DNA from: a virus
DNA length: 28,002 nt
Strand: one strand, 5' to 3'
IMG/VR virus record: IMGVR_UViG_3300046513_000248
Location: 1 to 28,002 of that record
Part shown: in pieces, positions 20,218-27,133 of the stretch
How positions within the stretch are numbered: the first letter of the stretch is position 1
Layout: every line of letters begins with the position of its first letter
Made by a program: the position numbers and the translations under genes
The notes under the pieces: model-generated
The model's database searches: none
What the model was told of the DNA's origin: nothing
What the model saw: only the letters and a program-made list of their open reading frames with translations

Positions 20218-20561
20218 CCCAGCAACCGACCGACGACTACACCAACGCCCTGATCGACGCGGCCGAAGAACACGCGAGCGCGTACGACGACGACGACCGC
20301 GAGTGCATCAAGACCGACGTGATGAACGCCTTCTATGCCGGCACGGCATGGCACGCCGAGCACGGCCTGGACGAAGACCGGCGGCAGCTGCAGGCCAGAC
20401 TGGAGGCGGCGCAGCGCGAACTGGCCGTGTTCCACGCCGAGCAGCCGCGCGTGTGGGAAATCAGCCGCGAACACGGCGAATTCCTGACCACGATCCGCGA
20501 GCAGCAGGCCGCGCTGGCCACCGCCCGCGCCCGCATCGCCGAGCTGGAGCAGAAGACGTGA
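20214..20561 (+). CDS. Hypothetical protein with C-terminal coiled coil
   Basis: A 115-residue product starting at ATG 20214 (AAGGAGG upstream). The N-terminal half is acidic (DDDDRECIKTD) and the C-terminal half is a heptad-like helix, REQQAALATARARIAELEQ. It overlaps neighbours on both sides by 4 bases. Unknown role. Confidence 0.55.
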   Translation: MTQQPTDDYTNALIDAAEEHASAYDDDDRECIKTDVMNAFYAGTAWHAEHGLDEDRRQLQARLEAAQRELAVFHAEQPRVWEISREHGEFLTTIREQQAALATARARIAELEQKT

Positions 20562-20830
20562 CCGCGCCGACCTGCGACTGGTGCGAGGAACCCGTCCTGA
20601 ACGACGACCGCCGCGCCCCGAACTACGCCCGGCCGACCCATTACGAGTGCGGCCTGCGCGCCGCGATCGGCTCGGTCGGACACCAGCAGAAGCGCTGCTT
20701 CTGCTTTGGCGGGGAGGACGAAGATCCGCCCGGCCTGACGAGGCGCCAGGCCGCGATGGCGGCCGCGCTGTATTTCCACCTGGGCACCATACCCGCCCAT
20801 CTCATCAACCCCCAACCTATCGAATCATGA
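20558..20830 (+). CDS. Small zinc-binding phage protein
   Basis: The 90-residue product starts from GTG at 20558. It has CDWCEEPV (C6, C9), THYECGLRAAIGSVGHQ (H28, C31, H42) and RCFCF (C47, C49), enough for one or two zinc sites. The HYECGLRAAIGSVGHQ block recurs in small zinc-finger proteins of phages. Its stop overlaps the first H-NS gene start. Confidence 0.6.
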   Translation: MTAPTCDWCEEPVLNDDRRAPNYARPTHYECGLRAAIGSVGHQQKRCFCFGGEDEDPPGLTRRQAAMAAALYFHLGTIPAHLINPQPIES

Positions 20831-21180
20831 GTCGAACACCCCACAACGCTGCGCTGGCCGACGTACTGCCACTGATCGAGTCCCTCGAACTGCCTTATCT
20901 GGAATCCCTGCAGCAGCTGCTCGCCGAGCACATCGCCAAGCGGCGCGAAGAGGCCATTTCCGAGGCGCGCGCCAAGATCATGAAGATCGCCCTGAGCATC
21001 GGCATGTCACCCGAGGCCGTGCTGGAGCTGGGCGCGCCGGCGCGCAAGACGCCGGCCAATGCCGGCCAGCCGAAGTACCGCGACCCGGAATCGGGCAAGA
21101 CCTGGAGTGGCCTGGGCAAGGTGCCACTCTGGATCAGGGACAAGGATAGGTCGCAGTTCCTGATCGAGGGCAGGGCATGA
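20827..21180 (+). CDS. H-NS family nucleoid protein, first copy
   Basis: The 117-residue protein has an N-terminal helical oligomerisation region (about 1-60), and a C-terminal DNA-binding domain QPKYRDPESGKTWSGLGKVP followed by WI. The typical Burkholderiales motif is TWSGxGxxPxW; here the loop reads GLGK, so AT-hook contact through the usual RGR/GRGR is altered. The ATG overlaps the previous stop. H-NS proteins on mobile elements silence AT-rich DNA and can replace host H-NS. The second copy follows directly, overlapping by 4 bases. Confidence 0.85.
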   Translation: MSRTPHNAALADVLPLIESLELPYLESLQQLLAEHIAKRREEAISEARAKIMKIALSIGMSPEAVLELGAPARKTPANAGQPKYRDPESGKTWSGLGKVPLWIRDKDRSQFLIEGRA

Positions 21181-21695
21181 GCGACCTGCACGCGCACTAC
21201 CAGCAGTACCTGGAGCTGCAGAACCAGATCAAGGCGCTACAGGAAAAAGCCACGCTGCTGATGATGGAGGGCCGCAACCGCGCGATCGAGGACATCCGGG
21301 CGCTCATCAAGGTGTACGAGATCCGCGCCGACGAGGTCGGGTTTGCGGTGGTCCCGGCGGCGGCTTCCCCGAAGCGCGACCGCAGCAAGGAAAGGAAGCG
21401 CGACCGCACCGTCAAGGGCGAGCCGAAGTACCGCGACCCGGAGACGGGCGCCACCTGGCCAGGCACAGGACGCACGCCGAACTGGATTATCGGCAAGAAC
21501 TTCGACGACTACCTGATCTCCAGACCGGCGGCGCAGGAAACGCCTGTGCCGGTGCCCGCGCGCGAGTACGCCCCCACCGCATCGCCGGCCGTGGACGCCA
21601 GCCATGCGGTGCACGGCATGGTGTCGGCCCGCATGCCCGAGCCGGCAGCGGCCTGGCCGGGCGACGGTGCGCCGAACTTCGCGCCACGGCCATAA
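21177..21695 (+). CDS. H-NS family nucleoid protein, second copy
   Basis: A 172-residue protein with a coiled-coil N-terminus (SDLHAHYQQYLELQNQIKAL), a basic linker KRDRSKERKRDRTVKGEP, and the H-NS DNA-binding motif PKYRDPETGATWPGTGRTPN followed by WI. A C-terminal Pro/Ala tail of about 50 residues follows, unusual for the family. The two copies differ enough in the N-terminal half to suggest old divergence or different partners. It ends 54 bases before the initiator gene and may influence that gene or the AT-rich origin. Confidence 0.85.
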   Translation: MSDLHAHYQQYLELQNQIKALQEKATLLMMEGRNRAIEDIRALIKVYEIRADEVGFAVVPAAASPKRDRSKERKRDRTVKGEPKYRDPETGATWPGTGRTPNWIIGKNFDDYLISRPAAQETPVPVPAREYAPTASPAVDASHAVHGMVSARMPEPAAAWPGDGAPNFAPRP

Positions 21696-21701
21696 AGCAT
21701 T

Positions 21702-21723
21702 CCTGGGCGCGATCTCGCCCAGG
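21702..21723. repeat. Strong inverted repeat before the initiator gene
   Basis: CCTGGGCG (21702-21709) and CGCCCAGG (21716-21723) are perfect inverted 8-mers around a 6-base loop. It lies between the second H-NS gene and the initiator start at 21750. There is no T-run directly after, so it could be a weak terminator, an attenuator or an RNA structure limiting initiator expression. Confidence 0.5.
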
Positions 21724-21749
21724 CCCAACGATTTTCGACAGGAAGCGCA

Positions 21750-22769
21750 GTGGAAGATCCGCACTACAAACGACAACTCACCCTTTTCAAGAACTCGGCC
21801 AAAGAGGAAATGAAGAAGGTGGCGCCGACCAAGATGTCAGTCTGGCCGAACAAGTACCGGGCCGTCGCCAACGAGATCGCCCGTTGCTCACTGTTTTCAT
21901 GCCGCAATCCGAAGACGCCGCGGCACCATTACACCAACGAGCGCCTGTTCACGCTCGGCAAATCGGTCATGACCTACAGCGGCGAGGAACTGCGCAGCAA
22001 TGACCAGGACATCTGGCTGGCCCTCGCGCACGCGGTGCGCGACTACCCGGGCGAGAACATCGTCCTGCACATCACCAGTTCGGAGATCTGCCGGCTGGTG
22101 GGCTGGCGCATCGGCCAGGACTACTACACCGAGATCTACAAGTCGATCCAGCGGATGAAGGCGACCGCGCTGACGGTATTCTCGCCGCGCCTCAAGAAAG
22201 CCAGGGCCTACGAGCAGGCACGGCGCACCGGCGCGTCCGACGAGGAACTGGCCAGCCTGTACGCGGCCATGATGCGCACCGACAGCGACGAGGCGGGCGA
22301 GGACGAGGCGGTGTCGGGGATCATGATGTCGATGATTGGCAGCAGGGTCCTGTTCGATGCCGAAGGCGTCGAGGTGATCGACGACATCCCGCAGGGCAAC
22401 CTGAAATGGACGATCCCGCTCGACGCCGAGATCGTGGCCCTGTTCGCCTGGTCGTACCTGACGCTGGTCCCATACGAGCGGCGGCGCAAGCTGCCGCGTG
22501 GCGCGGCGCGCAACCTGCAGGCCTACTTCATGAGCCACCAGCAGCCGTTTCCGGTCAAGATGTCGTCGCTGGCCAAGATGCTGAACCTGGACGGCGAGCT
22601 GCGCGAGAACAAGCGCACCATCGAGAGCGCCCTCAACCAGCTGCAGAAGGAGGGCGTGCTCGAAAGCGTCAAGATCGACAAGGGCAGGGGTGACGTGCTG
22701 GTCCACGTGGTCCGCGCGCCCGAACCGCCCGACGACGAGGGCGAAACCACTACAGCCAGCCCACAATGA
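21750..22769 (+). CDS. trfA: TrfA-family plasmid replication initiator
   Basis: The 339-residue protein starts from GTG at 21750 with CAGGAAG upstream; an ATG at 21810 would give a shorter form, as in RK2 where trfA has two starts. The TrfA pattern is clear: MSVWPNKYRAVANEIARCSL (from about residue 28), FSCRNPKTPRHHYTNERLFT, then SVMTYSGEELRSNDQDIW. Two winged-helix domains are expected, with the second near FPVKMSSLAKMLNLDGELRE. The protein would bind the iterons that begin inside its own last codons (22750) and open the origin with DnaA. Assignment is strong. Confidence 0.9.
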   Translation: MEDPHYKRQLTLFKNSAKEEMKKVAPTKMSVWPNKYRAVANEIARCSLFSCRNPKTPRHHYTNERLFTLGKSVMTYSGEELRSNDQDIWLALAHAVRDYPGENIVLHITSSEICRLVGWRIGQDYYTEIYKSIQRMKATALTVFSPRLKKARAYEQARRTGASDEELASLYAAMMRTDSDEAGEDEAVSGIMMSMIGSRVLFDAEGVEVIDDIPQGNLKWTIPLDAEIVALFAWSYLTLVPYERRRKLPRGAARNLQAYFMSHQQPFPVKMSSLAKMLNLDGELRENKRTIESALNQLQKEGVLESVKIDKGRGDVLVHVVRAPEPPDDEGETTTASPQ

Positions 22770-22903
22770 GCTACAACCAGCCCACAATGCACTACAGCCA
22801 GCCCACAATCGGGGCAAAACGCACTACAGCCAGCCCACAATGCACTACAGCCAGCCCACGTTTTACTCAAACTGGCCCACATTTCGCTACAGCCAGCCCA
22901 CAG
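22750..22903. repeat. Plasmid origin iterons (seven copies, 21-bp period)
   Basis: Copies of CTACAGCCAGCCCACAAT, full or with a few changes, begin at 22750, 22771, 22792, 22824, 22845, 22866 (degenerate, CTCAAACTGGCCCACAT) and 22887. Steps are 21 bases except one of 32 (21+11). All point the same way. The first copy overlaps the end of the initiator gene. DnaA boxes and an AT-rich stretch follow, so this is the initiator-binding part of the vegetative origin. Confidence 0.9.
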
Positions 22904-22907
22904 GGGG

Positions 22908-22954
22908 TGTGGAAAACCGCCAGTGTTATCAACAACTTGCGACACTTGTCCACA
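22908..22954. promoter_or_regulatory. Cluster of DnaA boxes
   Basis: TTTTCCACA on the minus strand (22916-22908), TTATCAACA (22926-22934) and TTGTCCACA (22946-22954). The first fits the TTWTNCACA consensus and the other two differ from TTATCCACA by one base. They lie directly after the iterons, as in other iteron origins, and would recruit host DnaA. Confidence 0.75.
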
Positions 22955-23030
22955 CCCGCTAACCATTCTCTGAACCCTTATTTAATAAATAGACCCGGGC
23001 AATGCCAGCAAACCCCGAGAAGCGCTATGC

Positions 23031-23092
23031 AATGTGGGTCAGTTGTAGCAAGTTGCACTTGTAAAGCGCGCTTGCTACAAATGACACACATT
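23031..23092. repeat. Inverted iteron-like arms at the origin
   Basis: The left arm (23031-23052) and right arm (23071-23092) are inverted repeats of 22 bases with 20 matches, separated by 18 bases. Read in iteron direction each arm resembles an iteron: CTACAACTGACCCACATT (minus strand, 23048-23031) and CTACAAATGACACACATT (23075-23092), sharing CTACA and CACA blocks with the array at 22750. An inverted pair of initiator sites is the usual operator for initiator dimers in iteron plasmids. Here it would face the large gene at 23329. Confidence 0.6.
23047..23063. promoter_or_regulatory. Candidate prophage-repressor operator inside the inverted arms
   Basis: AGCAAGTTGCACTTGTA has the 7-3-7 geometry of the switch-region operators, and its inner CAAGTNNNACTTG equals that of operator 1 (7891-7903). 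It is 14 kb away from the switch region. Single occurrence, so the call is tentative. Confidence 0.4.
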
Positions 23093-23112
23093 AGAGAAAT
23101 TCCACTTCGCCC

Positions 23113-23128
23113 GTAGGAGTGTTCCTAC
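23113..23128. repeat. Short palindrome downstream of the origin
   Basis: GTAGGA (23113-23118) and TCCTAC (23123-23128) are perfect inverted 6-mers around a 4-base loop. It lies about 200 bases upstream of the large gene at 23329 and may be a regulator site or a small hairpin. Confidence 0.4.
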
Positions 23129-23328
23129 AAATTATCACAAATTCTCACGTTGTCATTTTGTAATCATATTTTTATGCTTTCAAATCAGGCGCTTGCAAAT
23201 GTGTATTGATCCAGCAACGCGCGCAAATGTGAAACCCGGCATTTAACGCGCGATTGCATTTGACCGCTTCTTGTTTAAAGACAAGTCAGGTACGATAGAT
23301 AACAAGAAGAAACCAAACACTGACAACC

Positions 23329-25083
23329 ATGAGCAAACGCATTTGGACCGACAGCGAACTTGACGCCCTTGCCCGTGACATCCTGTTCAAGTATCCGGGG
23401 CGTGGCCTTGACCGCGTGACCCAGCCGCACCAGATCGACCTGAACGACCTCGAAGTGACGCCGCTGATCCAGAACGCCATGCCGCCGCACCGCCAGGCCC
23501 TGCGCCCCAAGCTGAACCGCCTCAAACGCGACCTGGTGCCGGCCCTGATCCGCGTGACAGGCCGGGGTGGCCTTACCGTCGAGGCCGCCGCCGCTGTCGC
23601 CCACCTGCAGCCAGTACCGGAGAAGCCCGCCATGACTTCCGATCCGGTTCCCCGGCCCGACCCCCTGGCTGTCCCCGAACAGACGCCTGTGGAGGCTGTG
23701 GTCGCGCCACAGGCCCCTGCGCTACCCGCGCCGGAACCGGCCGCAGTGGCGGCCGCGGTCGCCGATACGGAAGGGGACGAGGATGACGCGACAGACGAGA
23801 CAGAAGCCCCAGGCGGCCGGCGCAAGGGGAACAAGCAACGCCAGTCGAAGATCCGCTGGAGCGACGACGAATGGCGGTTCTGCGCGCTGGCCCTGCACAC
23901 GATGTGCCCGGACCTCAACCTGGTCGAGGCCAAGACGATGGACGGCGTCACGCTGCGCGAGCTGAACATGGCCGCCTCGATGATGGAGCCGGGCCGGCAA
24001 CGCCACTTCAAGTGGCTCAAGGGACCCGCGGCCCGCCTGATGCAGGAGTACGAGCGCGCCCGGCGCGACCGCGATCCGTTTTACTACGGCAACCCGGTCA
24101 AGGTCGAGGCCCCCGTCGAATCGGTGCAGGTAGCAGCCCTGGAGCCTGTGCCGGAGCCGACCCCGCCACTACCGCCACCGGCACCTGCCGCGCTGGCCGG
24201 GAACACGCCCGACCCCGCGCCGGTGGTGCCGAGCGTGGCCACGCCGAAGGAAAAGCCGGCCGGCGCCACCTTCTCGCGGGTCGGCGAGCAGCGGATCTTC
24301 TGGAGCACCGCCGAATGGGTCGAGATCGCACTGGAGATCGACCGCCTTCACCCGCACTCCAAGTACATCGAGCGCAACACCACCGGGGCGCTGACGGTGC
24401 AGGACATCATGCAGGCCCAGCGCGTGCTGCCGCAGGAGCGGCGCCGCCAGCTGCGCACCGCGTTGATGGACAAGCTGCGCGTATGCCTGCTGGACGCCTT
24501 CAAGGAGGTCAAGCGCATGCGCGCCGAGGCCTCCAAGGCCCAGCATGCCCAGGCCGTGCAAGCGTTCGAGGAACGCCGCGCCGCGGCGGCCGAGCCACCC
24601 CCGAATCCCTGGGAAACGGCACTACGCCCGCTGGTCGAGCTGGTCGTGCGCGAACTGGGCGCGCAGCTGGTCCCGATGATCGTGCAGGCGCTGGCCAGCA
24701 GCCAGGCCCAGGCCGCCGGCGCGCCGCCGGCGCACGTCTCCAACGTCGCGTCACTGCCGGGCAGCATCGGACGGGCACCGGAGCCGAAGCCCAAGAAGAT
24801 GCGCATCGGCATGGTCAGCGGCCGCAGCACCTACGCCGACGACCTGGACAAGACCTTCCCCGAAGTCAAGTTCGAGTACATCGAATCCCACAACACACGC
24901 ATGGTCGACAGCGTCAAGAACTGCGACCGCGTGATCCTGCTGACCCGCTTCACCTCGCACCCGATGCAGGACCGCCTCAAGAAGGCGGTCGGCGACCGCC
25001 TGATCCTGGTCAACGGCAGCGTCACCGACGCCAAGCGGGTCATCCATGGCCTGCTCAACACACCCGAACGAAAAACCGCATGA
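23329..25083 (+). CDS. Large unknown protein with three W-x2-E repeats and a C-terminal domain shared with the partition-locus protein
   Basis: The 584-residue protein has three related segments of about 70 residues: RIWTDSELDALARDIL (from 4), IRWSDDEWRFCALALH (from 175) and RIFWSTAEWVEIALEI (from 322). Each shows W-(S/T)-x2-E, an Ala-rich helix, a Pro or Leu turn and a last helix with an Arg-rich (P/Q)xxRxx stretch, recalling Myb/SANT-like DNA-binding folds. Pro/Ala-rich linkers separate them. The C-terminal domain (about 491-584, MRIGMVSGRSTYADDLDK to VNGSVTDAKRVIH) matches that of the protein at 14727. The gene lies directly after the origin. A DNA-binding or replication-control role is possible; the family is unknown to me. 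Confidence 0.8.
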   Translation: MSKRIWTDSELDALARDILFKYPGRGLDRVTQPHQIDLNDLEVTPLIQNAMPPHRQALRPKLNRLKRDLVPALIRVTGRGGLTVEAAAAVAHLQPVPEKPAMTSDPVPRPDPLAVPEQTPVEAVVAPQAPALPAPEPAAVAAAVADTEGDEDDATDETEAPGGRRKGNKQRQSKIRWSDDEWRFCALALHTMCPDLNLVEAKTMDGVTLRELNMAASMMEPGRQRHFKWLKGPAARLMQEYERARRDRDPFYYGNPVKVEAPVESVQVAALEPVPEPTPPLPPPAPAALAGNTPDPAPVVPSVATPKEKPAGATFSRVGEQRIFWSTAEWVEIALEIDRLHPHSKYIERNTTGALTVQDIMQAQRVLPQERRRQLRTALMDKLRVCLLDAFKEVKRMRAEASKAQHAQAVQAFEERRAAAAEPPPNPWETALRPLVELVVRELGAQLVPMIVQALASSQAQAAGAPPAHVSNVASLPGSIGRAPEPKPKKMRIGMVSGRSTYADDLDKTFPEVKFEYIESHNTRMVDSVKNCDRVILLTRFTSHPMQDRLKKAVGDRLILVNGSVTDAKRVIHGLLNTPERKTA

Positions 25084-25454
25084 CGCACTACATCCTGAAC
25101 AAGGACAAGACCCCGGTCGAGGTCGACCTGATGACCTGGGCCGAATGGTTCGGCAACACCGAGCGGCGCCGGGTCGCCCTCACCCGGCTGGGCAAGACCA
25201 GGATCTCGACCGTCTTCCTCGGCCTCGACCACCGCTTCGGGCCGGGCGAGCCATTGCTGTTCGAGACCATGATCTTCGATGACAGGTGGCACGACTACCA
25301 GGACCGCTACTGCACCTACCAGCAGGCGCTGGCCGGCCACCGGCGCGCCGTGTACTACGTCAGCGAGCGGCTGCGTGCCGCCTCGCTGTCCTCGACCAGC
25401 CGCAACGCCCGCGAGGGCCGCTACCTGGTACGCCGCGCGAGGGCGATGGCGTGA
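25080..25454 (+). CDS. Conserved hypothetical phage protein
   Basis: The 124-residue protein reads MTHYILNKDKTPVEVDLMTW, AEWFGNTERRRVA, ISTVFLGLDHRFGPGEPLLF, ETMIFDD and later YQDRYCTYQQALAGH. This HYILD...W..WF...RRVA...STVFLGLDH.FG...PLLFETM order is widespread among tailed phages and always annotated hypothetical. The ATG at 25080 overlaps the previous stop. Family pattern strong; function unknown. Confidence 0.75.
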   Translation: MTHYILNKDKTPVEVDLMTWAEWFGNTERRRVALTRLGKTRISTVFLGLDHRFGPGEPLLFETMIFDDRWHDYQDRYCTYQQALAGHRRAVYYVSERLRAASLSSTSRNAREGRYLVRRARAMA

Positions 25455-25687
25455 ACGCACCGTATTACGTCGCCCTGTACGGCGGCTTCCTGGTGATCGA
25501 GTCGTATGACAGCCCCGACGGCCCGCGCACCAAGACCTACACGATGACCGACGTGCGCCTGGCCACCCCGTACGACACGTTCGAGAAGGCCGACTCGGCC
25601 GCCAAGTGGGCCGTTGGCCACCTGTACCCACCCGACCTGCGCTATTTTGCTATCCTGACGCCGAGTTTTGGAGAGCAAGATGGCTGA
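25451..25687 (+). CDS. Small hypothetical protein
   Basis: A 78-residue product from GTG at 25451 in a GTGA overlap: MNAPYYVALYGGFLVIESYD, ending LTPSFGEQDG. It looks strand-rich, with FAILTPSF near the C-terminus. Its last codons overlap the ribosome-binding site and start of the next gene. Unknown. Confidence 0.55.
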   Translation: MNAPYYVALYGGFLVIESYDSPDGPRTKTYTMTDVRLATPYDTFEKADSAAKWAVGHLYPPDLRYFAILTPSFGEQDG

Positions 25688-26306
25688 CCTGGAAAAGATA
25701 CGACAGCGGGAGAACGACCCGGCGATGTTCGAGCACGCCGAGCGCATGGCAATCGAGATCAACCGGCGCCTGGACACGCCCGGCATGAAGCTGCTGGCCA
25801 ACCAGGCCAAGGCGGCGAAAAGCCCGAAGGCGAAGGTGATCCTGCTGCGGCAGATGGCCGACAAGCTGGGCGAGGCTGCGAAGGGATCGACACCCTGCAG
25901 GAAGGGGTGTTCACACTGCTGCCACATGGCGACCATGGTCCACCTGGACGAGGCCCGCGCGATCGCGGCCGCCACCGGCGCGAAGATGACGATGCCGAAG
26001 GCGTTCAACGTCGACCTCGCCAACATCGAGAAGGTGCGCAACCGCTACGACGGGGTCGCGTGCCGGTTCCTGGTGAACAATGCCTGCTCGATCTACGCCG
26101 AGCGCCCGCTGGCCTGCCGCCTGCACATCATCGTCGACCGCGACGAGACGCTGTGCGAGATCGTGCCGGGCCAGAAGATCCGGGTGCCGATGGTCAACAC
26201 GAAACAGTACGACTGGGCGATCTCGATGGCCTGGGGCGGACCGCTGGAAATGAAATACGCCGACATCCGGGAGTTCTTCCCGCCGAGGCCGAACAAGGAA
26301 AAATGA
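25680..26306 (+). CDS. YkgJ-family cysteine-cluster protein
   Basis: The 208-residue protein has the YkgJ signature: C73-x3-C77-x2-C80-C81 (STPCRKGCSHCCHM) and further Cys at 128, 136 and 146 in VACRFLVNNACSIYAERPLACRLH. Such proteins bind zinc or an iron-sulphur cluster; their role is not firmly established. It begins with an extended helical segment of about 70 residues. The start at 25680 has GGAGAG 4 bases upstream; a TTG-initiated extension from 25668 is unlikely. A YkgJ protein on a phage-plasmid is unusual and may serve in DNA or RNA modification, but this is speculation. Confidence 0.75.
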   Translation: MADLEKIRQRENDPAMFEHAERMAIEINRRLDTPGMKLLANQAKAAKSPKAKVILLRQMADKLGEAAKGSTPCRKGCSHCCHMATMVHLDEARAIAAATGAKMTMPKAFNVDLANIEKVRNRYDGVACRFLVNNACSIYAERPLACRLHIIVDRDETLCEIVPGQKIRVPMVNTKQYDWAISMAWGGPLEMKYADIREFFPPRPNKEK

Positions 26307-26307
26307 C

Positions 26308-26550
26308 ATGAATTCAACCGCGGAACTGATGGACAAGGCCGAGCGCGGCGTGCTGACGCACGAGGAACTGGTCGAGGTGATGATGAACGGCGCGGCCAAG
26401 CACGGCCTGCCGACCCCAAGCCGCGAGACCCTGCTGGCCCAGGTGCGCGAACGCCACCCGACGCCGGCCGACGTGAGCGCCTGGGTGCGCGGCTCGTTCA
26501 AGATGTACTCCTCCTTCATGATGGACAACGCGCCCGGAGGCAACGCATGA
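26308..26550 (+). CDS. Small helical protein
   Basis: An 80-residue product, MNSTAELMDKAERGVLTHEE, with helix-turn-helix-like spacing (VLTHEELVEVMMNGAAKHGL) but no clear recognition helix. AAGGAAAAA precedes the ATG. It overlaps the next gene start by 4 bases. Unknown function. Confidence 0.55.
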   Translation: MNSTAELMDKAERGVLTHEELVEVMMNGAAKHGLPTPSRETLLAQVRERHPTPADVSAWVRGSFKMYSSFMMDNAPGGNA

Positions 26551-26765
26551 TCCATGCCGAACACAATCCGGGCAAGTACGACGATCTCTGTACCGAAGTG
26601 CGCGAGAAGGCCCAGGCGCACGGCGTGGCGATCATCGTCCTGGGCGGCAACAAGGGCCACGGCTTTTCCGTGCAGTGCCCGCCCGAGCTGCTGTCCGCGC
26701 TGCCGGGCATGCTGGAAACGATGGCGGCCGAGATCCGCCGCGACCTGAACAGTCTCATGCCATGA
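26547..26765 (+). CDS. Small hypothetical protein
   Basis: A 72-residue product, MIHAEHNPGKYDDLCTEVRE, with a GVAIIVLGGNKGHGFSVQC core and a C-terminal helix. GGAGG lies upstream of the ATG. Similar small proteins with a hydrophobic VxLGGxxGxGFSV strand occur in phages as unknowns. Confidence 0.6.
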   Translation: MIHAEHNPGKYDDLCTEVREKAQAHGVAIIVLGGNKGHGFSVQCPPELLSALPGMLETMAAEIRRDLNSLMP

Positions 26766-27133
26766 GCGAACGCTACACGATCATCCGCAGCAACGACTGC
26801 ATCGTGATCGAGGGCGCGATCCCGATCGGCGACTTCGTCGCACTGACCCGCGCCTGGGAGAAGCACCGCTTCGAGGACGAGCCGGCGTGGATCGTCGACA
26901 GCCTGCTGTCGGGGCACCTGAATTGCAACATGGTGGTCGGCCCGCCCGAGGCCTGCCAGGCGTGGCGCGAACGGCTCGGCATCGCAGCGGCCGGGCCGCG
27001 ACCGCGCTACCGGCTGGTCGATGAGCCGTTCCCCGGCATCACCTGCACGACGTGCGGCCGCACCTCGTACAACGCGAACGACATCCGGCACCGCTACTGC
27101 GGCAACTGCAACAAGTATCTGGACGACCAATGA
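26762..27133 (+). CDS. Phage protein with C-terminal zinc ribbon
   Basis: The 123-residue protein has an N-terminal domain (MSERYTIIRSNDCIVIEGAI and onward) and a C-terminal zinc ribbon ITCTTCGRTSYNANDIRHRY plus CGNCNKYLDD: C95, C98, C113 and C116, with H110 nearby. This CxxCGRxSYxxxDIxHRYCGxC form is common in phage hypothetical proteins. The start is coupled to the previous gene (ATGA) and the stop overlaps the next start. Confidence 0.65.
   Translation: MSERYTIIRSNDCIVIEGAIPIGDFVALTRAWEKHRFEDEPAWIVDSLLSGHLNCNMVVGPPEACQAWRERLGIAAAGPRPRYRLVDEPFPGITCTTCGRTSYNANDIRHRYCGNCNKYLDDQ

Larger units (their letters stand above)
22770..23328. other. Plasmid replication origin (oriV) region without genes
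   Basis: No gene is supported over 559 bases. In order it holds iterons (to 22903), three DnaA boxes (22908-22954), an AT-rich stretch (22975-22992), an inverted pair of iteron-like arms around an operator-like site (23031-23092), a short palindrome GTAGGAGTGTTCCTAC (23113-23128), an AT-rich segment around 23129-23180 and two GCAAATGTG copies (23195-23203 and 23223-23231). Base composition is much more AT-rich than the surrounding genes. Confidence 0.75.

Noticed and set aside
22750-22903. Iteron array considered as CRISPR
   Set aside because: Units touch or nearly touch with no unique spacers, have a 21-bp period, and sit beside an initiator gene and DnaA boxes.
23871-25454. 527-codon plus-strand frame within the large gene
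   Set aside because: Out of frame with the 584-residue gene, whose repeats and C-terminal domain support it; the alternative is Arg/Pro/Gly-rich shadow sequence until it joins the true frame of 25080-25454.
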